From: CAZFLM01 sp964519955
GTDB lineage: Bacteria > Armatimonadota > Chthonomonadetes > Chthonomonadales > CAJBBX01
Length of the DNA: 61,498 nt
Assembly: GCA_964519955.1 (NCBI GenBank)
Contig: CAZFLM010000037.1
Coordinates: forward strand, 1 to 61,498
Direction of reading: 5' to 3'
The notes below the pieces were generated by a model. It made no database searches. It was not told the origin of the DNA and saw only the letters and a list, made by a program, of their open reading frames with translations. Below are positions 25,463-33,138 of the stretch, piece by piece (position 1 is the stretch's first letter; each line of letters opens with the position of its first letter). Made by a program: the position numbers and the translations under genes.

Positions 25463-26365
25463 CTACGGGGTCAGGTTGAAGTTGACCGTGACCGGTGTGG
25501 CCTGGGATGTCAGGGTTGCGGACTTCGTCTGGGCCACGTAGCCGTCCATGTACGCCCGAACCTGGTAGTCGCCCACGGGCTTCCAGAAGCCGTAGACGCC
25601 GTTCGTGCTCGGGTAGTAGGTGTCGACGACGGCGCCGTTCTGCCACAGCTCCACGGTGACGCCGTAGGCGCTGCTCACGCCCTGCAGGGTCACGGTGCCC
25701 CGGATGTTGGTCGGGCCGCTGGGTAGCTCGCCGACGGCCTTGGAGATGGCGATGTCGCCCAGCTCATTGACCGGGTACGTCGTCGTCGGCGCGCCGAGCG
25801 GCAGGTTGAGCGTGATGTCCTTGTCCGGGTAGCCGGTGGCCTTCACGGTGCCCACGACGTAGTCCAGCGTTCCCAGGCTGACGGGCATGCCCGTGAACGA
25901 GAACGTGCCGTTCGCAGCGGTGGTGGTCTGCTGGCCGCTCAGAATGACCGTCGCGCCGGACACGGGGTCCATCGTGTCGATGTCGATGATGCGCCCCGAG
26001 ACCGCCGCCGTATAGCCGTCCTCCGAGATGAACACGCGCCCGATATCGTTCACGCTGTCGGCGGTGAGCGTGGGCAGCTTCTGGGTAAGCTTCGGGAATC
26101 CCGTCGCGGTGACCGTGAGCTGAGCGGACTTCTGCGAGACGCTGCGCAGGATGAAGTAGCCGTTCGCGTCGGTCGTCGCGGTCTTGCCACCGATGGCGAC
26201 CGTGGCGACCGGGTTCGGCGCGGACGCATCGGTGACGATGAGCACCTGCCCGGCGACGTCCGCCACCGCTCCTCCTCCGCCTCCGCCGCCGCACGCTGCC
26301 AGGAACACGCAGGCGACGACGGCCATGCCGCCCAGCACAAGGTGGCGCAACCAGTTCCGATGCAT
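25463..26365 (-). CDS. Lipoprotein with carboxypeptidase-regulatory-like beta domains
   Basis: This protein of about 300 residues has a lipobox (FLAACG) and a run of glycines. Three or four tandem beta-sandwich modules follow, of the form VAGQVLIVTD...ATTDANGYFILRSV, VSGRIIDIDTMDPVSGATVIL, GTFSFTGMP and IRGTVTLQG...NGVYGFWKPVGDYQVRAYMDGY, typical of CarboxypepD_reg/PEGA-type repeats. These are stalk or adhesion modules without catalysis. I chose the ATG at 26365 for a good signal; upstream starts at 26386 and 26434 are possible. It follows the 1075-residue gene on the same strand. Confidence 0.82.
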   Translation of the reverse strand: MHRNWLRHLVLGGMAVVACVFLAACGGGGGGGAVADVAGQVLIVTDASAPNPVATVAIGGKTATTDANGYFILRSVSQKSAQLTVTATGFPKLTQKLPTLTADSVNDIGRVFISEDGYTAAVSGRIIDIDTMDPVSGATVILSGQQTTTAANGTFSFTGMPVSLGTLDYVVGTVKATGYPDKDITLNLPLGAPTTTYPVNELGDIAISKAVGELPSGPTNIRGTVTLQGVSSAYGVTVELWQNGAVVDTYYPSTNGVYGFWKPVGDYQVRAYMDGYVAQTKSATLTSQATPVTVNFNLTP

Positions 26366-26430
26366 GATGTGAGCAGTCCTTCCCATCGATGGTATCCGCC
26401 CCCTGGCGGCGTCGTGCGATCCGCTGGGCA

Positions 26431-29400
26431 TCATCGGATCAGCGTGACCGGATGCGAGAAGTGTGCGACGTCACCCTCGCCCGATTGCGCGGAGATATCG
26501 ACCAGGTACATACCGGCCGGGACCGAAACGCCGGCATCCGTGCGGGTGTCCCACAGGGCGGTGTTTGCGCCTGACGAGACGGCGCGGCCCTGCGAGATGG
26601 TCCGCAGCACCCGGCCGTCGGCGCCGCGGATGCGGAGCTGCACGGTGGCGTCGGCGGACACGTTGTAGCCGATGCTGACCGAGCGGCTGCCGGCAGCGCG
26701 GCTATCGCGGGCCACGACGCCGGTGATGCGCAGCGCGCTCATCACGCGCGGCTCCGCGCTGATCTGGAAGCGGCGCGAGCCGGTCTGAGTGGAGACGAAC
26801 GAGACGCCTGAGGCGCCGGTCATCGCCTGGCTGCGCCCGGTCGAGAGGTCCTTGATGGTGAGGCGCACGGTCCGCGGCACGCGGGAGATCTGCGGCCACG
26901 TGACGGTGTAGGTCTTCCCCTCCTCGGGCGTGGTCACCGTGACTTCCCAGGCGGTGCGTGCGCCGGTCTTGCGGACGTCGGTGAAGTACGTGCCCGAGTT
27001 GCTGCCCCAGTCGGAGTGAGAGAAGCCAATGGTCGGGGCGGAGCGCGTGAAGGCCGGGGGCATGGCCGCATCGGCCTCGGCATCATAGCCGGCGGTCGCG
27101 TTCACCGACTGGCCGATGTAGCAGGTGGATCCGGTATTGTCGGGCCCGTTGACGCGCAGCGGCAGCCCCCACCCGCTGGAGGAGGTGCTTGCCTTCGACG
27201 CGCGCGTGGCTGCAGCCCGGGAGAGGCTGGTCAGCGTCGGGTTCGGGTACGTGATGGTGAGGCCTTCGGAGACCAGCACCTTGATGAAGTAGCCCTTCCA
27301 CGGGGCCAGCGCGGTGGCTCGCGTGTAGCCGTTCGCCGAGTCCCACTGGTAGAGGATGACCTGATCGCTGCCGACCGTGGCCGCGGCGACCCAGCCCTTC
27401 GTGACGGCGGTGGCGAGGTCGACGGCGGCGGTGTCTTCGCGGTACTGGAACACGAGGTCGCTGACCGAGATCGCGGTCTCGTAGGGGTTGCCGATCTGGT
27501 TCCAGCCGACGATGAGCCCGGTGGAGACGGCGATCTGGTTGTTGGAGCGCATGCCCACGATGTTCGCGGTCAGCCCCGACGCGTGCTGGAACCAGTAGGC
27601 CTTGCCGGGCGTGAGGGCCTCGATGGCTGGGTACTTCAGGTACCTATCGTCGCCCGTCAGGTTCTGGCGCCACTGGGCGAGCAGCAGGTCGCCTTCCGCG
27701 AAGATGGGCACCCCGTTCGAGTCGACGAGCGCCTCCGCGGCCTTGCCCTTGAGCGGCTTCACGGGGAACGTGACCATGGCAAGGGGCTCGGTGAAGGTGT
27801 GGCTGACCGTCTCGATCGGGTCGGACGCATAGATCACGCCGACGTACTGGTTGTAGCCCGTGACCACCTGGCGGGTCGTGGTGGTGCTGCCGTCCTGCGA
27901 GGTGAACGTGATTGTAGCGCGGCGCGGGCGGGAGAAGAGGCTGGTGTCGACGGCGGCGCCGAACGCGCCCTGCGCGACCGCAACGTCGCCGCTGGAGATG
28001 CCGTCGGCTTCGATCTTGACGGTGCCGGAGTTGGCTCCGACGACCACTCCCCAGAAGTTGTTGGGGTTCTGCAGTGTCCCGGCGCTGCGCGGCGCGACGT
28101 AGAAGCGAGCGTACTCGGCGCGCACGGGCATATCGACGGCCACGCGCATGCGGCTGTAGAGCGTGGCGTCGCCGCCGAGCGTATCCGGGAAGCCCGGGGT
28201 CACCGTGCCAATGCCGTCGATGCCGCCCTCGCCGAACTGGACGCGCTCATACTGCGCGCCGAGGTTGAAGCGGGCCGTGTAGGTGTAGTCCCAGTAGATG
28301 GGATAGGAAGCGGCGTTGAGACCGGTCTCGTCGCTCTGCGTGCCGTTCCACGTGGTCTCGTAGTAGTACATGACGAGTGCCACTGAGTAGAGGTCGGCAT
28401 CCGTGCTGCTGGACGTGTCGGCCCGCGAGAAGACGAAGTCGGAGTAGAGCTTGGCGCCCGGAGTGACAGCCGTGTCGAGGGCGTACTGGCGCGCGTACCA
28501 GTCGACGAAGTCGAGGCCCTCGGCGGCGATCGTGGAGCCGGTATCGGTGTCGAAGACCTGCTTGGCGAGCGTTTTGAGGGCCGGCACGTCGTTCTTCAGG
28601 TCCGAGTTCGAGGCGAGCGCCTGGTAGTAGGCCTCGTTGAAGGACTTGAAGAAGAGCGGGTCGATGGTGGCGATCTTCATCCAGGCGCTGCCGGCCATCT
28701 GCAGGCGGTTGTACATCATCAGCGGGAAGTCGGAGGTCCCGTTCTCGCCATTCTCCTTGGCGAGGGGGAAGAACCGGTCGTTCCCGAGCGGCGCCTGGTT
28801 CAGCAGGTCGTAGCGGTCGAGGCCATGGAAGAACGGGTCGGACAGGTCGAGGTCGCCAAGCGTGCCGCCGTAGGCCGCCGATGCGACGCTCGCCAACTGG
28901 GTGAGGCTATTGCGGACGACCACCTGCCCGGCCGCGCGCGCCATGCCCCGCTCCCACGCGTCGTAGGAGATGGACGAGGAGCCACGGAAGGCCAGCAGCA
29001 GGCTCTGCGCCATGTTGAGGACGAGGGTCTGCTGGTGGGAGTAGGCAGCCAGGTATAGCTCGTGCGTCGAGGCGTTGAAGACGCCGCCCCAGAACACGTT
29101 GGGGTCGCTGAGGTTGCTGCTTGGGTAGAGGTTGTCGCCGTTGAGGACGGTGAGGGTGCCGCTCCACGAGGGGGCCCCGTAGATGGTCTTCATCTCCGAG
29201 TACAGGACGTCGAACGTGTTCTGGATGTCCTGCTGGAGCGCCGTCACCCACGCGCCGGGCTGCCCGGTGGCGGGAAAGGCCAGCGTGATCTCGTTCGCGC
29301 CGCGCCCCTGCTTGGCCGCGGGCAGCACGACGCTCCTGCCCGGTTGGCGCAGCATCACCACCTCCGGTATGCCGAGCGTGATGCGGCGGGCCTCAGGGTA

Positions 29401-29658
29401 AGCGCGGCGGAGCCACTTCAGGTAGGCCTCCGCGCCGCGCACCCGCGCCTGGCGAGACTGGGCGACGCGCTTGAGTACGGCCTGCCGAGCCGCAGCAGTG
29501 TCCGTCGGGTCGTCGACGTCGACGACGAGGGCTTGCATGGGCCCGCTGGCGACCGTGGCGAATCGCGTGTTCTTCAGGTTATGGTAGTCCTGGGCACGCG
29601 AGGCGGTGGGCAGCAGCAGGCATAGGCCGAGCGACAGCAGGGCGATACGTGTCCTCAA
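26431..29658 (-). CDS. Large exported protein with C-terminal FlgD-Ig-like domain
   Basis: This 1075-residue protein starts at TTG. It has a signal peptide (about 1-22, ending SRA). The first half (to about 400) looks globular and contains HQQTLVLNMAQSLLLAFRG and YDAWERGMARA, spaced like the HExxH and EGxA parts of a gluzincin peptidase but lacking the catalytic residues. Beta-rich modules follow. The last 80 residues (VQLRIRGADGRVLRTI...GVSVPAGMYLVDIS) match the FlgD Ig-like fold found at the end of many secreted surface proteins. No enzyme activity can be claimed. It is probably an operon with the lipoprotein gene 65 bases downstream. Confidence 0.75.
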   Translation of the reverse strand: MRTRIALLSLGLCLLLPTASRAQDYHNLKNTRFATVASGPMQALVVDVDDPTDTAAARQAVLKRVAQSRQARVRGAEAYLKWLRRAYPEARRITLGIPEVVMLRQPGRSVVLPAAKQGRGANEITLAFPATGQPGAWVTALQQDIQNTFDVLYSEMKTIYGAPSWSGTLTVLNGDNLYPSSNLSDPNVFWGGVFNASTHELYLAAYSHQQTLVLNMAQSLLLAFRGSSSISYDAWERGMARAAGQVVVRNSLTQLASVASAAYGGTLGDLDLSDPFFHGLDRYDLLNQAPLGNDRFFPLAKENGENGTSDFPLMMYNRLQMAGSAWMKIATIDPLFFKSFNEAYYQALASNSDLKNDVPALKTLAKQVFDTDTGSTIAAEGLDFVDWYARQYALDTAVTPGAKLYSDFVFSRADTSSSTDADLYSVALVMYYYETTWNGTQSDETGLNAASYPIYWDYTYTARFNLGAQYERVQFGEGGIDGIGTVTPGFPDTLGGDATLYSRMRVAVDMPVRAEYARFYVAPRSAGTLQNPNNFWGVVVGANSGTVKIEADGISSGDVAVAQGAFGAAVDTSLFSRPRRATITFTSQDGSTTTTRQVVTGYNQYVGVIYASDPIETVSHTFTEPLAMVTFPVKPLKGKAAEALVDSNGVPIFAEGDLLLAQWRQNLTGDDRYLKYPAIEALTPGKAYWFQHASGLTANIVGMRSNNQIAVSTGLIVGWNQIGNPYETAISVSDLVFQYREDTAAVDLATAVTKGWVAAATVGSDQVILYQWDSANGYTRATALAPWKGYFIKVLVSEGLTITYPNPTLTSLSRAAATRASKASTSSSGWGLPLRVNGPDNTGSTCYIGQSVNATAGYDAEADAAMPPAFTRSAPTIGFSHSDWGSNSGTYFTDVRKTGARTAWEVTVTTPEEGKTYTVTWPQISRVPRTVRLTIKDLSTGRSQAMTGASGVSFVSTQTGSRRFQISAEPRVMSALRITGVVARDSRAAGSRSVSIGYNVSADATVQLRIRGADGRVLRTISQGRAVSSGANTALWDTRTDAGVSVPAGMYLVDISAQSGEGDVAHFSHPVTLIR

Positions 29659-29845
29659 TGGTCTGGACTCCCTTGGGCGGGGTGGAGGGCGACGAGGTCG
29701 CAGGCGGGTCCCGGGACCCGATACGACTACGCCATTCTACCGCGAAATGGTTCCTGCGGGCGCGGGTTGCACGCGAGGTGAGCGGCGGGCGGCGAGAGGC
29801 AAACCGAAGGGCGCCGGCGAACGTGGTGGTGAGTGCAGGACGGGC

Positions 29846-29905
29846 CCGGTGGTGTGAAACCACCGGCAGTGTGGCCTGCGGCCGGCCGTCCTCGCGGACG
29901 GGTGC
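29846..29905 (+). repeat. Dispersed repeat B copy
   Basis: The full unit CCGGTGGT-loop-ACCACCGG, GGCCTGCGGCC and CCGTCC-TCGC-GGACGG lies in the divergent 29659-30038 region, which has no gene. Confidence 0.8.
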
Positions 29906-29925
29906 GGGGCGCGGCGCTTTGCAGG

Positions 29926-29997
29926 ACGGGCAGAGACGCCCATCCCACCAGCGGGTTGTGCTGGACGGGCAGGGACGCCCATCGCACCAGAGGATTG
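29926..29997 (+). repeat. Two repeat A copies
   Basis: GGACGGGCAGAGACGCCCAT and GGACGGGCAGGGACGCCCAT, each followed by CCCACCA or CGCACCA, sit about 35 bases apart directly before the small membrane protein gene. Confidence 0.75.
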
Positions 29998-30038
29998 GGC
30001 AGGACGAGATAGTTGGTGACGCCACGGTGGAGGTAGGC

Positions 30039-30518
30039 ATGCTGCAGCAACGGTTCGAGGACGAGGAAGCGCTCCGGCGGGAGCATATGACCGACGAAGA
30101 GGCGCGCGCCGTCGTCGAGCTGTGGGCAGAGACGGAGAAGGAGCGCGAGCGGCGGAAGTCGATGCCCTCCGTGGCAGACCTGGCCGAGGGTCTCCAGGTC
30201 CCAGTCGAGGAGGCCCACGCGCTCCTCGCGCAAGTGCGGGAGCGTCAGGCCCAGACCACTGCGCAGACCCAGGTGCGCCAGCGGTCGACCAGATCACGGT
30301 GGGTCGCCATGCTGGTGGCGGCGCTGTTCGCGGTCGCCTTCGTCCTGCTGCTGAGTCTGATGCACCTGAAGGGCGGCCCAGAGGGAATGCCCCCGCAGCC
30401 GGTTATCAGTGGCGAGGTGGCGCCGACGGGAACGACTGCCGCTCCGACGGAAGCCGCGCCCGCGGCTCCTCCCGTCGCGGAGGAGGCCGCAGGCGCGACG
30501 CACACGTCTGGCAACTAG
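30039..30518 (+). CDS. Small single-span membrane protein with N-terminal helical domain
   Basis: This 159-residue protein is not one I recognise. The N-terminus is charged and helical (RREHMTDEEARAVVELWAETEKERERR), and SVADLAEGLQVPVEEAHALLAQV could be a small helix-turn-helix. One membrane helix (about 89-108, WVAMLVAALFAVAFVLLLSL) and a Pro/Ala/Thr-rich extracytoplasmic tail follow. The layout resembles membrane-tethered regulators or RodZ-like proteins, but the evidence is weak. GGAGG 6 bases before the ATG fixes the start. Confidence 0.65.
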   Translation: MLQQRFEDEEALRREHMTDEEARAVVELWAETEKERERRKSMPSVADLAEGLQVPVEEAHALLAQVRERQAQTTAQTQVRQRSTRSRWVAMLVAALFAVAFVLLLSLMHLKGGPEGMPPQPVISGEVAPTGTTAAPTEAAPAAPPVAEEAAGATHTSGN

Positions 30519-30613
30519 CCTGTCCTGTGGCGAGCGGGGCGGGGCGGGCGCCCTTCGACAAGCTCAGGGCAGGCTACGGCCCATCCCACCACGGCGCTCC
30601 GGTGTGAGCTGCG

Positions 30614-31693
30614 TTAGCCGGCCGCGAACGCGTCGAGGTAGTCCGCCAGGACTAGCGCGCCCTGGAGCGGGAACGCGTTATAGATGGACGCGCGGAACCC
30701 GCCCACGGCGCGGTGTCCTTTGAGCCCTGCGAGCCCGCGGTCCTTCGCGCCGTCGAGGAACGCCGCCTCGCGGCTCGTGTCGCGCAGCCGGAACGTGATG
30801 TTCATCAGCGACCGGTCGCCAACCACCGTCACGGTGGGCTCGTAGACCTCCGGGCGCCGGTCGAGGGCGGCGTAGATGGCTCCCGCCTTCTCGCGGTTCA
30901 CCTTCTCCACGGCCTCGACCCCGCCCTGCTCCTCGATCCACTTCAACACGAGGCCGACGACGTAGATGCCGAAGACCGGCGGCGTGTTGTAGAGCGAGTC
31001 GCTCTTCAGGTGCGTCTTGTAGGCGAGCATCGTGGGCACGTCCGCGCTCGCCTCGTCGAGGAACGAGCGGCGCGCGACGATCAGCGTGACGCCCGCGGGC
31101 CCCAGGTTCTTCTGCGCGCCGGCGTAGATGAGCGAGAAGCGGGAGTAGTCGACCTTGCGCGACAGGATGTCGGAGGAGGCGTCGGCGACGAGCGGCACGC
31201 AGTGGGTCTCGGGCAGGTCGTAGAGCGCCGTACCCTCGATCGTGTTGTTGGTCGTGACGTGGACATACGAAGCCTTCGGCGAGAGGTCGAGCGCCTTGGG
31301 GATGTACGAGTACTGGCGGTCCTCGGAGGTCCCGGCGACGCGCACCTCGCCGTAGCGGCGGGCTTCCTTCGCGGCCTTGGTGCCCCACTCGCCGGCGATG
31401 ACGTAGTCGGCCGAGCGCCCCTCGCCCAGGTAGTTCATCGGCACCATGGCGAACTGGGTGCTGGCGCCGCCGCCCATGAAGAGCACCGCGTAGTCGTCGG
31501 GGCTGAGCCCCATCACCCGAAGGAGGCGCTCCTGCGTATCGCGGTGGATGGCCTCGTATTGCTTGCCCCGGTGGCTGACCTCGAGGATGGACATGCCGGA
31601 GTTGGCGATCTCGAGAACGCCCTGGCTGGCCTCGGCGAGGACCTGCTCGGGGAGGATGGCGGGACCGGGACTGAAGTTGTAGATGCGGTTCAT
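30614..31693 (-). CDS. serC: Phosphoserine aminotransferase
   Basis: This 359-residue PLP enzyme converts 3-phosphohydroxypyruvate and glutamate to phosphoserine in serine synthesis; the family also acts in pyridoxal phosphate synthesis. The N-terminus YNFSPGPAILPEQVL, SHRGKQYEAI, MGGGASTQFAMVPMN, HVTTNNTIEGT and Lys195 in AGAQKNLGPAG (Schiff base) are diagnostic. No other ser gene is nearby. The next gene upstream on this strand (serine hydrolase) ends 126 bases away. Confidence 0.96.
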   Translation of the reverse strand: MNRIYNFSPGPAILPEQVLAEASQGVLEIANSGMSILEVSHRGKQYEAIHRDTQERLLRVMGLSPDDYAVLFMGGGASTQFAMVPMNYLGEGRSADYVIAGEWGTKAAKEARRYGEVRVAGTSEDRQYSYIPKALDLSPKASYVHVTTNNTIEGTALYDLPETHCVPLVADASSDILSRKVDYSRFSLIYAGAQKNLGPAGVTLIVARRSFLDEASADVPTMLAYKTHLKSDSLYNTPPVFGIYVVGLVLKWIEEQGGVEAVEKVNREKAGAIYAALDRRPEVYEPTVTVVGDRSLMNITFRLRDTSREAAFLDGAKDRGLAGLKGHRAVGGFRASIYNAFPLQGALVLADYLDAFAAG

Positions 31694-31819
31694 GGGATCT
31701 CCAGGTGATGACTCGGCGGCTCGCGACGAACGCGGCCAGCGGCGGGCACGGCACGCAGCGCCCCGACGGATGGGCCGCGCGAACGACAGAGGGAACGGCG
31801 ATGTCGCGACGAGGCCGGG

Positions 31820-33130
31820 CTATGGGTACGACTTGAACAGATCGGCAGACGGCCAGCGCTTCACGGCGGCGGCGGCCCCATGGAGCGCGGCGTCGATGCT
31901 GTCGGACGGCGCGTCCTCGGTGACTTGCTGGTTGAACAGGACGACCCACGATAGGCCGTCGAAACGGCGGACGAGCAGCGTGTAGGTCCCGGGCATCGCG
32001 CCGTTGTGCCAGTAGTTCGCCTTGCCGTCGGCGCCGACGGGGCGCACGAGCCATCCGCAGGCGTAGTAGGCGGCTGCCGGCTTGCCATCGGCGTCGAGCC
32101 CGACCGGGGGCTGCGGCCTCTCGTAGAGCAGAGCGGTCGTCGCCGCATCCAGCAGCGGCTTGCCCTTCGGCGCGTCCAGGCCGGCGGCGAAGCGTGCCAT
32201 GTCGACAGCCGACGCGATCCAGCCGCCGTGCGCGTCCATCGTCTGCGGCGAGGCAAACGCGTACGGGATCTCCTCCATGCGCGGCGTTGCGCCCGAGTCG
32301 TAGGCGCGCACCTTCAGCGCCCACGTATGGTAGTAGCGTACCTCACCGGGGGCGCGCTCGTCCGGGTGCCCCTTGCCGATGCGCATGTCCTTGATGCCCA
32401 ACGGCTTCAGCACGGCCTGCCGCACGTACGATTCGTAGCTGCGCCCAGACACCTTCTCGATGATGCGCCCCAGCACGCAGTAGCCGAAGTTCGAGTAGGA
32501 CTCGCGCGTGCCGGGGTCGAAGTCCAGCGGGCGCCCCATCACCCAGCGGATGAGCGCCTGGTGGTTCGGCGGCGACGGAATGCCCATGTCGCTCGCGGCC
32601 ATGAAGTGCTGGAACATGGCGTCGCCGCTCTTGTCGCGGTCCCAGCCGGCCATGTGGTGCAGAAGCTGCCGCACCGTGATCCGGCGGATGCGTGAGTCCT
32701 CTGTCTGGCCGGGTTTCAGGAAAGGCTTCAGGCCGAGCAGATCGAACGCCTTGGCCTCCAGGTCCAGCTTGCCCCGCTGCACCAGCGTCATCACCGCGAC
32801 GGCCGTGATCGGTTTGGAGACGCTGGCCAGGCGGAAGAGCGAGGTGGGCTGTACCGGTTCCCGCATATCCCGGTCCGCGTAGCCGTAACCGCGGGCATAG
32901 ACGAGGCGACCATCCTGCACGACCGCCAGCGCGCCGCCGGGCACCTTGTGCTTCGCCATGAACGCGAGCATGGTGTCGTCGAAGCTGCTCAGATCCGGGT
33001 TGGCGGCGCCGGTGGTGGGCGTCTCGGGCTGCGCCGCGGGCGGCTGGGCCTCCACGCCGGCGCCTGCGGCCAGGATGAGCGCAATGCCGAGCGCCAGCCG
33101 CCAGGTCTCTCGATGATTCACGATGCGCAC
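31820..33130 (-). CDS. Exported class C beta-lactamase-like serine hydrolase
   Basis: This 436-residue protein has a signal peptide (about 1-28) and a GTG start. The penicillin-binding-type triad is Ser103-V-S-Lys106 (SxxK), Tyr212-S-Asn214 (YxN) and HNG near residue 376 in place of KTG. HxG is common in esterase EstB-like and D-aminopeptidase-like members, so it is more likely an esterase or peptidase than a true antibiotic-resistance enzyme. It starts 8 bases after the beta-helix gene, suggesting an operon. Confidence 0.87.
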   Translation of the reverse strand: MRIVNHRETWRLALGIALILAAGAGVEAQPPAAQPETPTTGAANPDLSSFDDTMLAFMAKHKVPGGALAVVQDGRLVYARGYGYADRDMREPVQPTSLFRLASVSKPITAVAVMTLVQRGKLDLEAKAFDLLGLKPFLKPGQTEDSRIRRITVRQLLHHMAGWDRDKSGDAMFQHFMAASDMGIPSPPNHQALIRWVMGRPLDFDPGTRESYSNFGYCVLGRIIEKVSGRSYESYVRQAVLKPLGIKDMRIGKGHPDERAPGEVRYYHTWALKVRAYDSGATPRMEEIPYAFASPQTMDAHGGWIASAVDMARFAAGLDAPKGKPLLDAATTALLYERPQPPVGLDADGKPAAAYYACGWLVRPVGADGKANYWHNGAMPGTYTLLVRRFDGLSWVVLFNQQVTEDAPSDSIDAALHGAAAAVKRWPSADLFKSYP

Positions 33131-33138
33131 GCCCGTTC

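Noticed and set aside
30678..32324. Long minus-strand frame overlapping serC and the serine hydrolase
   Set aside because: It is a shifted frame of two well-supported genes with Arg/Pro-rich sequence.
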